64,000 nt of DNA from Paenibacillus_AA sp045062745 (GTDB lineage Bacteria; Bacillota; Bacilli; Paenibacillales; NBRC-103111): positions 62,001-126,000 of the forward strand of contig NZ_JBJGED010000005.1 of the NCBI RefSeq assembly GCF_045062745.1. The letters run 5' to 3'. The notes beneath the pieces are model-generated. The model saw only the letters and a list, made by a program, of their open reading frames with translations, was not told the DNA's origin and ran no database searches. Made by a program: the position numbers and the translations under genes. How positions within the stretch are numbered: position 1 is the first letter of the stretch; the number at the start of each line of letters is the position of its first letter. Shown in pieces: positions 1-8,263 of the stretch.

Positions 1-2601
1 AACGTATTGGGCGGCGCCATGAGGACCGACGAGCCGGTGGAGGGGCTGACCAAGCGGATCCGGGACGCCTATCACGCATATTACGGTGATCAACCTCAGG
101 CGACAGCCGCCGATAACCACATACAGAGTGTTTGGGACAGCACCTTGCAAAAACAAGTGTTCCAGATTACGGCACACGGCCGAGGCTTGAATAACGAATA
201 TCTGGATCGTGTGCGCGATGGAGAATATGGGCATAAAGGTGTGTTTGACTGGAATCTAGGCTATGTCGTCGACGGAGCGGCATTCAATGACCGGCAACGG
301 ATCGAAATTCGCCCTAGCGAAGATTCCACCGGTGATTTCGTAGCTTATGAAGGCGATCTGGTCTCCTACGGATGGCTCTGGAATATTCCGGACGGCAATC
401 AATGGAATCAATCGAACTTCCGGCATCTTTTCCAGCTGAAGGCGGTGAACCGCCAATTGGCGGATACATTGCCCGGAGGCAACAGCGGCGGCGAGAACGG
501 TGCCTATATCCTCGCGATGTCGATCTCCGGTACTACTAACCGGGATCTCGTCGTGAATCATAACCGATATGACGGCGACAAGACGCTGATGAGAATTCCA
601 CTCAAGGACATCGGCAGCCACTGGATTAAGGTGGAGCTGAACGCATTGATTTCCGACAGCGGCTGGTTAACGATTAAGATTACCGACATGGTAACCGGCA
701 AAGTATACACCTATGACAGCCCGGACGTGTATCAAGTGTTCACGAATAAGGGCGCGACAGACGGAGTCAAAGACTTGTGGAGAAGACCGGAGCGAAGCGG
801 AGGCTTCGAGACGGAATATCCGGCGGCATTCGATCAATATTTGCGGCCGAAATGGGGCATCTACCGCAGCTCAGCGAACGGCACGAATTCTGCGTACGAC
901 GCCGGACTTCAAATCGCCGACATCACCATAAGCAAGGTGGCGTCCGGACTGTCCTCCGTCAACCTGGCGCTGAATAAAAAAGCGTACAATGCAGGCTCCA
1001 CCGCCGGTGCGAACCCGATTCAATTGCAGTCGGCTAGTGCCAATGAATTCGGCAACGCGAACAAGCTGACCAACGGCGTATTGGAAGACCCGACCAAATG
1101 GAATGTCACGAATGTGACCGCATTGGAGCAAATTGGAAATTATTCCTGGCTCGGTACCGACGGAGCGAGAAAAGGCAGCTTCATCCTCGATCTCGGTCAG
1201 GCGATGGATTTTAGCCAAATCCGGCTTTTCGCTAAATCCACCCGATTAAAAGGCGCCACCGTCTACGTATCGGACGACTACGGAACCCATACTGCGGCCG
1301 CCGAATTGGACGCGATGACGTTCAAGCAGGTGGATCGACGGACTGTTGAAGGCTACACGTTCGCAACGGGCAACACGAATGGAGGGGCAGATACGGAGGA
1401 TGCCTCCTATCCGATCAATCTAGGGAAAACGTATCATTCCCGTTATATCAAAGTCACCGTGGAGAACGCGTCCGGCGGCAATGCAGGCACGGATTTGACC
1501 GGGCCCCCGCGCCTCACCCAGGTTCAAGTGTTCAATGCGCCGAGTCCTCCGCAAAATCTTGTTCTGGATACCAGTGGTCCAGCTAAAACGTTGAAGTGGG
1601 ACGCCGACGTTATGAGCGAAGGCTACATGGTCTATAACGGCACTGCGGTCCTGTCCGATTTGCCCCAAGGCGCAACAAGCTATACGTTGCCCAGTACATT
1701 AGCCGATGTGTCCAAAGTAGCCGTACGCTCGAAGGGAACGGATTCGTATTCCCGCAAGGTTATGATTTCGGCGCCGGCCTTAGTGGCAGATCCGCAGGAT
1801 ACAACCTCTCCGGCGACGGAAGCACGCATCGATCCGGCTGTTCGGAACGGTTGGGTGAACAAGAACGCGTCGGTCACGCTGGCGGCTCATGACGCTCTCT
1901 CCGCCATAACGAAGACGGAGTATAAGGTAGGCGATACCGCGGATTGGCAGCTGTACACCGGGCCGATTGCTTTCCAGAATGACGGCGTCTACTCGTTGCT
2001 GTACCGTTCGGCGGATGGCGCAGGCAACGTCGAGCAGCCGAAGGAACTCGCCGTTCGGATCGACCAAACCAATCCGAGCTATGAATTGACGGCCAACGGG
2101 TCACCGCTGGCGGAAGGAGCAGTCTTTGCGGACGACCGAATGCTCACGCTGCTCTTGACGGCGAACGACGCGTTGTCCGGCATTGAAAGCCAGGAGTTGG
2201 CCTTGGACGGCCAGCCTCTAGCGAACGGAGCTCCCGTTGATCTTGCCGGCCGGCTAGGCGTCCATACGCTGAAGATCGTAATTACCGACAAGGCCGGAAA
2301 TGTGACGGAGGCTTCTGTCGCATTCACCGTCGCGACTACCGCCGAAGGGATTGCGAGCCTGATGGACCGATATATCGAGACCGGCGCATTGAAGGGTCCG
2401 CTCGTTCCGCAATTGCGCAACAGCCTGGATCAGGCTCTGCACCAATTAGGCAAGGGTGATTCCGAGAAGGCGGCCAAACATATGGAAGATTTCCTGAAGC
2501 ATCTGAATAACGAGGCGATGGGGGATCACGTTTCCGGCGCTGCGAAGGCTGTCCTCACGGCTGACGCCAACGCGTTGATTTCAGCTTGGTCGGCGAAGTA
2601 G
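1..2601 (+). CDS. Secreted multidomain polysaccharide-active protein with C-terminal FIMAH domain (5' end cut by window)
   Basis: The reading frame is open at the left window edge and no signal peptide is present, so the true start lies upstream; an internal TTG at 7 is only the first in-window start. Visible order: residues about 1-310 look like a concanavalin/jelly-roll carbohydrate-active domain of the heparinase-I or alginate-lyase type; about 315-520 is a discoidin (F5/8 type C) sugar-binding domain; about 525-600 is fibronectin-III-like; about 605-690 carries an OmpL47-type module ending in a SADGAGNVE-like signature; about 690-775 is a bacterial Ig-like module (ITDKAGNVTEA); about 780-862 is a helical FIMAH domain, common at the C-terminus of Paenibacillus secreted polysaccharide enzymes. 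Lyase activity is inferred from the fold only; no catalytic residues were assigned. No clear terminator follows. Confidence 0.7.
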   Translation, partial: NVLGGAMRTDEPVEGLTKRIRDAYHAYYGDQPQATAADNHIQSVWDSTLQKQVFQITAHGRGLNNEYLDRVRDGEYGHKGVFDWNLGYVVDGAAFNDRQRIEIRPSEDSTGDFVAYEGDLVSYGWLWNIPDGNQWNQSNFRHLFQLKAVNRQLADTLPGGNSGGENGAYILAMSISGTTNRDLVVNHNRYDGDKTLMRIPLKDIGSHWIKVELNALISDSGWLTIKITDMVTGKVYTYDSPDVYQVFTNKGATDGVKDLWRRPERSGGFETEYPAAFDQYLRPKWGIYRSSANGTNSAYDAGLQIADITISKVASGLSSVNLALNKKAYNAGSTAGANPIQLQSASANEFGNANKLTNGVLEDPTKWNVTNVTALEQIGNYSWLGTDGARKGSFILDLGQAMDFSQIRLFAKSTRLKGATVYVSDDYGTHTAAAELDAMTFKQVDRRTVEGYTFATGNTNGGADTEDASYPINLGKTYHSRYIKVTVENASGGNAGTDLTGPPRLTQVQVFNAPSPPQNLVLDTSGPAKTLKWDADVMSEGYMVYNGTAVLSDLPQGATSYTLPSTLADVSKVAVRSKGTDSYSRKVMISAPALVADPQDTTSPATEARIDPAVRNGWVNKNASVTLAAHDALSAITKTEYKVGDTADWQLYTGPIAFQNDGVYSLLYRSADGAGNVEQPKELAVRIDQTNPSYELTANGSPLAEGAVFADDRMLTLLLTANDALSGIESQELALDGQPLANGAPVDLAGRLGVHTLKIVITDKAGNVTEASVAFTVATTAEGIASLMDRYIETGALKGPLVPQLRNSLDQALHQLGKGDSEKAAKHMEDFLKHLNNEAMGDHVSGAAKAVLTADANALISAWSAK

Positions 2602-2681
2602 AGAAGCCTGATAGCAGGCTGCATCGAGCAACAAGGAGAAGGAAGAGAGATGTCGAACTTCATAGTGAGGTGAAGTGCGAT

Positions 2682-3947
2682 ATGGTCAATAATGTCAACT
2701 GGGCAGGGAACTACAAGTATAACGCATCGCAACTCCAAGTGCCCGAGAGCATGGAACAAATTCAGGATCTGGTGGCGCGCCACAGTCAAGTGAAGGTGCT
2801 GGGCACGCGTCACTCGTTTAACAGCATTGCCGACACCAACGGCTGTCATCTGTCGCTTCAGCAGTTCAATCGGGTGACCGCCTTGGACCGCACGCATCAT
2901 CGAGTAACCGTCGAAGCTGGTGTCCGGTACGGAGACTTGTGCCGCTACCTTCACGATCACGGCTATTCCCTTCACAATCTGGCCTCGCTCCCGCATATCA
3001 CCGTTGCAGGCGCTTGTGCGACGGCGACGCACGGATCGGGGGATCGGAACGGCAACCTCTCTACCGCGGTTCATGCCCTGGAGGTCGTGAAAGCGGATGG
3101 AGCGTTAGTCGAGTTCTCCCGCGATCAACGGAACGAGGATATCGACGGTGCGGTCGTTGGGCTCGGGGGATTGGGTGTAGTCACCAAACTCACATTGAAC
3201 GTGATCCCGGCATTCCGGATGAGTCAGCGTGTCTACGAGCAATTGCCGTTGACGCAGCTGGAACGGCACTTGGACGATATTTTCTCCAGTGCCTACAGCG
3301 TCAGTCTTTTCACGGATTGGAAGCACGCGGCGTTCAATCAAGTTTGGCTGAAAGAAATCATAGCCGATCAAGCCTCCGTCGAGGATCGGCCTGAGTTTTA
3401 CGGCGCGACCCGCGCAAACGTGCATCTCCACCCGGTGCCCGGTCTCACGGCGGAGAATTGCAGTGAACAGTTGGGCATTCCCGGTCCCTGGTACGAACGG
3501 CTTCCGCACTTTCGCATGGAGTTCACCCCGAGCGCCGGAGAGGAGCTGCAATCGGAATATTTCGTTCCGCGCCACGAGGCGTATTCGGCCTTATGCGCGA
3601 TTGACCGGCTGAGGGAGCGCATAGCGCCATTGCTCCATGTATCCGAGATTCGAACGATCGCCGGCGACCATTTGTGGATGAGCCCGTGCTACAAGCGGGA
3701 CTCGGTTGGGATTCATTTTACTTGGAAGGCGAACTGGGAGGCCGTCCGGCAACTATTGCCGGTTATCGAGCGCCAGCTTGAACCTTTCCATGCCCGTCCT
3801 CACTGGGGCAAACTGTTCGCCATGCCGCCGGCTCATGTACAATCCCTTTATGAAAAGCTCCCAGACTTTCAGCACTTGCTCCTGCGCTGCGATCCCCGAG
3901 GCAAGTTCCGCAATGGCTTCTTGAGCCAATACGTGATGGGACAATAA
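2682..3947 (+). CDS. FAD-linked alditol oxidase-like protein
   Basis: A 421-residue flavoprotein of the vanillyl-alcohol-oxidase/p-cresol methylhydroxylase fold, closest in length and layout to Streptomyces alditol oxidase (AldO) and the D-arabinono-lactone oxidase C-terminal family. The N-terminal FAD-binding PCMH domain shows LGTRHSFN at residues 40-47; His44 is the expected site of covalent FAD attachment. ATHGSGDRNG and the GLGGLGVV stretch are further FAD contacts. The family oxidises the terminal hydroxyl of sugar alcohols to aldehyde with release of H2O2; the substrate cannot be read from sequence. I chose the ATG at 2682, preceded by GAGGTGAAG, because it matches the family N-terminus (NWAGNYKYNA) and avoids overlap with the upstream gene. 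Confidence 0.85.
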   Translation: MVNNVNWAGNYKYNASQLQVPESMEQIQDLVARHSQVKVLGTRHSFNSIADTNGCHLSLQQFNRVTALDRTHHRVTVEAGVRYGDLCRYLHDHGYSLHNLASLPHITVAGACATATHGSGDRNGNLSTAVHALEVVKADGALVEFSRDQRNEDIDGAVVGLGGLGVVTKLTLNVIPAFRMSQRVYEQLPLTQLERHLDDIFSSAYSVSLFTDWKHAAFNQVWLKEIIADQASVEDRPEFYGATRANVHLHPVPGLTAENCSEQLGIPGPWYERLPHFRMEFTPSAGEELQSEYFVPRHEAYSALCAIDRLRERIAPLLHVSEIRTIAGDHLWMSPCYKRDSVGIHFTWKANWEAVRQLLPVIERQLEPFHARPHWGKLFAMPPAHVQSLYEKLPDFQHLLLRCDPRGKFRNGFLSQYVMGQ

Positions 3948-3948
3948 C

Positions 3949-3978
3949 GCATAAAAGCGCTGGCCGCCGATCACAATA
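3949..3978 (+). promoter_or_regulatory. Candidate forespore (SigG-type) promoter of tlp
   Basis: GCATA (3949-3953), an 18-base spacer and CACAATA (3972-3978) resemble the SigG consensus (gHATR, 17-18 bp, CATnHTA) with one -10 mismatch. tlp belongs to the SigG regulon in Bacillus. This is inference from pattern only. Confidence 0.4.
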
Positions 3979-4028
3979 CTTGTTAGGCGCCGGGTCGGCG
4001 ACCACTACGATCAGGAGGACGTATCCAA

Positions 4029-4244
4029 ATGGCAAAGCCGGACAATCGCGCGGATAACGTAGAGCATCTGCAGGAGCATATTCAGAATACGCTGCAAAAC
4101 CTGGACGAGGCCGAGGAGTATCTAAACGAATTCGGTTCCGAAATCAGCAGCGAGGAGAGCAGCCAGATTCAAGAGAAGAACGAGCGGCGCAAACAAAGCA
4201 TAGAGAACTTCCGCGAGGAACTGAAGGACGAAGCGAATCGATAA
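4029..4244 (+). CDS. tlp: Small acid-soluble spore protein Tlp
   Basis: A 71-residue, highly charged, helix-prone protein matching the Tlp family of small acid-soluble spore proteins: conserved DNRADNVEHLQEHIQNT at the N-terminus, EAEEYL in the middle and QEKNERRKQSIENFREELKDEA at the C-terminus (here referred to as the KNxRRxxSIxxFRxEhxDEA block). It is made in the forespore and packed in the spore core; its precise role in Bacillus is minor or unknown. ATG start follows AGGAGG at 4013-4018. A strong hairpin terminator follows immediately, so the gene is probably monocistronic. Confidence 0.93.
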   Translation: MAKPDNRADNVEHLQEHIQNTLQNLDEAEEYLNEFGSEISSEESSQIQEKNERRKQSIENFREELKDEANR

Positions 4245-4249
4245 ATGCA

Positions 4250-4297
4250 AATAAAGGTTGATCTACATCCCAGTAGGTCAACCTTTATTGATGTTTT
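4250..4297. terminator. Bidirectional terminator between tlp and the convergent 48-aa gene
   Basis: A 17-bp stem (4250-4266 with 4273-4289, one G-U pair, loop ATCCCA) is followed by GATGTTTTAG on plus; on minus the stem runs into TTGCATTTAT. It separates the plus-strand tlp from a convergent minus-strand small gene. Confidence 0.85.
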
Positions 4298-4442
4298 AGT
4301 CCTCCTGCGTTAGGTCCACATACAGGCGGGTCACCGACGTGGATTCCCCCCGCTGCACTTCTTCCTCGGATGCTTTCTCTTCCAGCTCGTCGTGCATGTT
4401 CATGCCTGGCGCGATTGTAGGTTCTTCATGTTTGTTCTCCAA
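4296..4442 (-). CDS. Unrecognised 48-residue acidic protein downstream of gerKC
   Basis: Not a family I recognise. The reading frame starts with TTG at 4442 and ends with TAA at 4296-4298, giving 48 residues rich in Glu (acidic helix about residues 17-33) and ending VTRLYVDLTQED. The case for translation is the ribosome binding site: GGAGGTGATC (minus strand of 4446-4455) is a ten-base match to the anti-Shine-Dalgarno sequence, three bases from the start codon and seven from the GGAGG core. It begins 52 bases after the gerKC stop and ends at the shared terminator, so it is probably the last gene of the germinant-receptor operon. A role in spores is guilt by association only. Confidence 0.6.
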   Translation of the reverse strand: MENKHEEPTIAPGMNMHDELEEKASEEEVQRGESTSVTRLYVDLTQED

Positions 4443-4494
4443 TGGGATCACCTCCGTGGATATCATTGGCCGAATGGCTGGAAGTCATACATGT

Positions 4495-5580
4495 TTAGCT
4501 CATAATCCCGGTTCCGACAATCCTCACGTTAATTTGAGGCTCGAACCGAACTTTGGGGTACTCCTCGTCCCACTTCATCCGTTTCCACTGCTTCGGGTGA
4601 AAAGCTTGCACGATCCGTCCGATGCCGAGTGCGTCGCATTTCCCGGCTTGCAGCTTTTCGAATATACGCTTCGCCCGGTCGGTCAGTTGTTCCTCATACT
4701 CCCGCTCCAATTTACGTTGCCGTTCTTCTTGTTCCAGTTTGTCCAACGGATATTCAAGCATTTGTAAATCCAGGTTCAGGCTGAGTTTGGCGGATACATG
4801 TCCGTTTTTCGAATCGACGTCCAAATCCCGCTTCATGTGAACCGTATTGGATGTCGCATACCCTTTGATCCCCGATGCTTCTCCGGTGTGAATTTTGAGT
4901 TGAACCGTGTCGGCCAGCTCCCCCTTCATCAGCAGGAGAAGCTCGGTATCGTCTTTCGAGAGCTTACCCGTATAATACTCCTGATGGAACATGGCGCTTC
5001 CGCCTATAACAATCTGTTTAGTGTCATCCATCGTTAAAAACGGAAGCAAGTTGTCTTGTCCGTTATCGAATAAGATCGTACACGTGTTCTGGACATTCGT
5101 TTTAGGGATCGAAGTCGACTTTTCCATGGATGTGAAGAAACCGTCGAATTTACGCATGGCGGGACTGTCGGCATATTGGTTCAGCATCTTTTCCACGGTT
5201 CCTTCAACAATTCCGATTTTCGCGTTCAAAGCGCTTTTAGGATCTCGGTATAGCACGTCCAAGTATGGATAGATCCCTTTTTTCGCCGCTTCTTCGGAGA
5301 TCAGCACGACCCGATTTTTGGAGGAATCTATGTTGCCCGGCAACCGCTGGTTTGCATGCAGCTTTGTGTCCCTTGGCGTCTCGCCCTCGACGCTCGTAAC
5401 GATTGTTTTTTTATTGCTTGTAACCAGCGTAAAGGTCGTTCTTACTTTCCCGTTCTCCGCCAGGTCCACGCCATACCCCAGTTGAATAATCGACCGGCTC
5501 AGCAAGTTTTGGTCCCAACAGCCCGAGAGCAGGGGAAGGATGAGCAGCCATAGCCATTTGCCTTCAGAATGATTACTCAT
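4495..5580 (-). CDS. gerKC: Spore germination lipoprotein, Ger(x)C family (C subunit)
   Basis: A 361-residue lipoprotein with a short signal peptide and lipobox LLSGC, so Cys21 is the expected lipidation site, followed directly by WDQ as usual in GerAC/GerBC/GerKC proteins. The C subunit sits on the outer face of the inner spore membrane and is needed with the A and B subunits for nutrient germinant response. The start overlaps the end of the B-subunit gene by 8 bases, indicating translational coupling. Which germinant is sensed cannot be inferred, and the choice of K over A or B in the symbol is only by general resemblance. Confidence 0.88.
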   Translation of the reverse strand: MSNHSEGKWLWLLILPLLSGCWDQNLLSRSIIQLGYGVDLAENGKVRTTFTLVTSNKKTIVTSVEGETPRDTKLHANQRLPGNIDSSKNRVVLISEEAAKKGIYPYLDVLYRDPKSALNAKIGIVEGTVEKMLNQYADSPAMRKFDGFFTSMEKSTSIPKTNVQNTCTILFDNGQDNLLPFLTMDDTKQIVIGGSAMFHQEYYTGKLSKDDTELLLLMKGELADTVQLKIHTGEASGIKGYATSNTVHMKRDLDVDSKNGHVSAKLSLNLDLQMLEYPLDKLEQEERQRKLEREYEEQLTDRAKRIFEKLQAGKCDALGIGRIVQAFHPKQWKRMKWDEEYPKVRFEPQINVRIVGTGIMS

Positions 5581-6676
5581 AGGAGTGCACCTCCGTTCGC
5601 TTCCGGAACCGGGCTACGATGAGCAACAACGCCGGAATCCCGGCTAAAACGACAAAGGAAGTATATTCCAATATTTTCCTAAGGAGCTTCATTACATCTT
5701 GTCCGGTCGCGAATAATGCGATGAGATAGCAGGCGAGGCATATGGCGATAATCACCGGCTTGCGTTTCAATCCCAATAACCGATGGATCGCTGACGAAGC
5801 GAGAAACAAATAGCCCGCGCTCGTTCCCAATATGATGATCAACCACACGGAAAAGAACAGAAGGTCGGGCCGTTCGGCGATTTTGAACGAGACCGCCTTC
5901 AACATATACAGCACCGGCTCCGGGACAAGCTTGCTTTCCTCGGAGCTGAAAGCCACGGTGCCGGCAATGGCCAGATAGACGTAATAAAGCATAACGGCTG
6001 CGTTAGCAGAACAAATGACCCCAAGCTTCTGCGCAGCCGTCCCTCGCGAGAGGGCATACGTGACGAAGATCGATTCGAAGCCGAGGAAGCCGAAGAACGC
6101 TTCTTTAGCCCCTTTCATAATCGGAACGAATCCGGCATCTCCGACAGGAAGCAGATAGAGCCAATGCCCGTGCACCATAGGGATGAAGCCCAGTACTAGC
6201 GGGAAGAGGAGCAGCAGGGAGCTAAGCGTCAAAAATCGGGCTAGCACTCGAGCCGGTTCAACGGCCACATAGCCGATACATAGCACCGGGAAGAAGAGCA
6301 GAGCCCATTGAGGCGTTAATGGAAGCACCCAGACGTGTATCAGACGTGTGATCTCGATCAGCGTATACTGCACCAGAAGGCAAAAATAGAACGCGCACAG
6401 GACGATCGCCAGTTTGCCTCCAAGGCGTCCAAGCAGTTTTACCGCGATCTGAAACAAGTCCTGCCGCGGATATTGGCGCATCAGCAGCCAGATGAGGAGA
6501 ATCAATAGCTGTGTAGCCACACCTGCCGCTAAAACGGACAACCATCCATCGTGCCCAGCATTTTTTCCCGTGATATACGAAATCCGAAGGGCCGCGAATC
6601 CGATCTGAATATTGATAGTAACGAAGAACAGCTGATGCAAATAGAGACTATTTGGTTTTGCGTTGCTTGCTTTCAT
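5573..6676 (-). CDS. gerKB: Spore germination permease, GerAB/GerKB family (B subunit)
   Basis: A 367-residue integral membrane protein with about ten hydrophobic segments, of the amino acid-polyamine-organocation superfamily branch used by germinant receptors. The N-terminus (LHQLFFVTINIQIGFAAL) is the typical family opening. The B subunit forms the membrane ligand-binding site for small germinants such as amino acids. The gene overlaps the end of gerKA (29 bases) and the start of gerKC (8 bases), so the three are one transcript. A short basic cytoplasmic C-terminus (RFRKRTEV) ends the protein. Confidence 0.9.
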   Translation of the reverse strand: MKASNAKPNSLYLHQLFFVTINIQIGFAALRISYITGKNAGHDGWLSVLAAGVATQLLILLIWLLMRQYPRQDLFQIAVKLLGRLGGKLAIVLCAFYFCLLVQYTLIEITRLIHVWVLPLTPQWALLFFPVLCIGYVAVEPARVLARFLTLSSLLLLFPLVLGFIPMVHGHWLYLLPVGDAGFVPIMKGAKEAFFGFLGFESIFVTYALSRGTAAQKLGVICSANAAVMLYYVYLAIAGTVAFSSEESKLVPEPVLYMLKAVSFKIAERPDLLFFSVWLIIILGTSAGYLFLASSAIHRLLGLKRKPVIIAICLACYLIALFATGQDVMKLLRKILEYTSFVVLAGIPALLLIVARFRKRTEVHSYE

Positions 6677-8132
6677 GACCGGCCCACTTTCTTGTTGAGG
6701 CTTGGGAACGTTTCCGTCGAGTGCGCAAGAAACTAGGTCTTGTGTTCATGAGCCATTGAGGAAGCCGAACGAATGTATCCTTAATATCGCTCCACTTGAA
6801 CGGTGCGGTGCCCGCCAAGAAGGGGGTCCCGAACGACTCCAGCTTACATAGGTGGATGCAAACCAAAGTAAATCCGAACGAGATGCCGAGAATCCCGAAG
6901 AGCGAAGCCAGAATCATGAAAGGGAAGCGGAGCAGTCGAACGGCCAAGCTCATTTCATTGGATGGTACGACGAAGGACGCGATCGCCGTTACTGCCACGA
7001 CGATAATCATCACGCTGGAGACAAAACCCGCTTTTACAACGGCATCGCCGATGACGAGGCCGCCCACGATGCCGATCGTCTGGCTGATCGGGGTAGGAAG
7101 CCGAATCCCCATCTCCCGCAGCAGCTCGATTGTAATCTCCATCAGCATCGCTTCCACGATCGGGGGAAACGGGATGTCGCGCACTGCACTCTGCATAGGC
7201 AAAATAAGCTCATTCGGCACAATTTCGAAGTGATAGGAAATAACGGCTATGTAGATGGCGGGCAAAGAGAAGGCCAAGAAGAAACTGAACACGCGAATCA
7301 TCCGGAAAAAGGAGCCGACCATCCATCTAGAGTTATAGTCATCCGGCGATTGATATAAGGCTGCGAACGTCACCGGCATAATAAGCGAAGTGGGCGAGCC
7401 CTCCATCAGGACGGCTACACGACCCTCCATCAAATTGGCGGCAACCCGGTCCGGTCGTTCGGTGTGCAAGATTTGAGGGAAGAGCGACCAAGGATTTTCC
7501 TCGATCAGATCCTCCGCATAGTCGGCCGAGAACGCATCGTCGCTATGGATCGATTTCAACCGCCGCTCCACCTTACGGACGAGACGGGGGTTTACGATTT
7601 CATCCATGAATATTACCGCGGTTTTCGTTTTTGTTTCTGTGCCTAAGAAATAATATTTGATCGTAAGCTTCTCGCTCGTAATTTTTCGGCGGATCAAATT
7701 CAGATTGATCGACATCTGTTCGACCATCCCCTCGTGCGAGCCCCGCACGACTTTCTCGTTCTGCGGTTCCATGATGCTGCGGGTGTATGTAGTGTCGACT
7801 TGTACGGCCGCCCCCAACGGCTCGGTTTCCGAACAAACCAAGCAATATCCGAGCAGAACGAGGTCTATGGCTTGTTTCAGGGTCGTAACCGGTGCGACAT
7901 TCGTTCCCCCAAGAGCATGCAAGATTGGCATGCCTAATGCTTGGGACAGGGGAAGAACGATCGAATCTCGGATTTTGTCGGAATCGACCAAGGGCTCCAG
8001 ATAGACGAGAACGGTTCTCGAATCCAGCGTACTCGACTGCAGAACACTAAGTACGAGATCGTCCGTGTGGTGAAAAGCCTCTTGCAATTGTTGCAGCCGT
8101 TGCTCCAGTCCGATAGCGGGGGCCGGTTCCAT
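6648..8132 (-). CDS. gerKA: Spore germination protein, GerAA/GerKA family (A subunit)
   Basis: A 494-residue protein with a hydrophilic N-terminal domain (about residues 1-260), then four to five membrane helices containing the family block around ERPDRVAANLMEGRVAVL and VGGLVIGDAVVKAGFVS, and a basic cytoplasmic tail. The A subunit assembles into the oligomeric channel-like core of the germinant receptor. An ATG at 8153 is also in frame, but the ATG at 8132 is preceded by AAGGAGG (minus strand 8138-8144) at good spacing, so I use it. First gene of the operon. Confidence 0.92.
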   Translation of the reverse strand: MEPAPAIGLEQRLQQLQEAFHHTDDLVLSVLQSSTLDSRTVLVYLEPLVDSDKIRDSIVLPLSQALGMPILHALGGTNVAPVTTLKQAIDLVLLGYCLVCSETEPLGAAVQVDTTYTRSIMEPQNEKVVRGSHEGMVEQMSINLNLIRRKITSEKLTIKYYFLGTETKTKTAVIFMDEIVNPRLVRKVERRLKSIHSDDAFSADYAEDLIEENPWSLFPQILHTERPDRVAANLMEGRVAVLMEGSPTSLIMPVTFAALYQSPDDYNSRWMVGSFFRMIRVFSFFLAFSLPAIYIAVISYHFEIVPNELILPMQSAVRDIPFPPIVEAMLMEITIELLREMGIRLPTPISQTIGIVGGLVIGDAVVKAGFVSSVMIIVVAVTAIASFVVPSNEMSLAVRLLRFPFMILASLFGILGISFGFTLVCIHLCKLESFGTPFLAGTAPFKWSDIKDTFVRLPQWLMNTRPSFLRTRRKRSQASTRKWAGHESKQRKTK

Positions 8133-8152
8133 AAGATCCCTCCTTACGAGCA

Positions 8153-8182
8153 TAGTTTCTCAGCGGTGGAAGGGAAATATGC
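8153..8182 (-). promoter_or_regulatory. Candidate SigG-type promoter of the gerK operon
   Basis: On the minus strand GCATA (8182-8178), an 18-base spacer, then GAAACTA (8159-8153). The -35 and spacer are the same as those proposed for tlp; the -10 matches CATnHTA at five of seven positions. It would place transcription start just ahead of the AAGGAGG of gerKA. Confidence 0.35.
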
Positions 8183-8210
8183 AGGAGCAGCTGGATTCGC
8201 TGCATCAGAC

Positions 8211-8240
8211 GAAAAAGACCGTCGATTGCATTCGACGGCC
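8211..8240 (-). terminator. Terminator of the ECF sigma/anti-sigma operon
   Basis: On minus, CCGTCGA (8238-8232) pairs perfectly with TCGACGG (8225-8219) around a six-base loop and is followed by TCTTTTTC. Confidence 0.85.
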
Positions 8241-8263
8241 CATTCAGCCTGTTCACAGTGCAG

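Noticed and set aside
1..2601. TTG at position 7 as the true start of the first gene
   Set aside because: The frame is open upstream to the window edge, no ribosome binding site is visible and the secreted domain layout requires a signal peptide that is missing.
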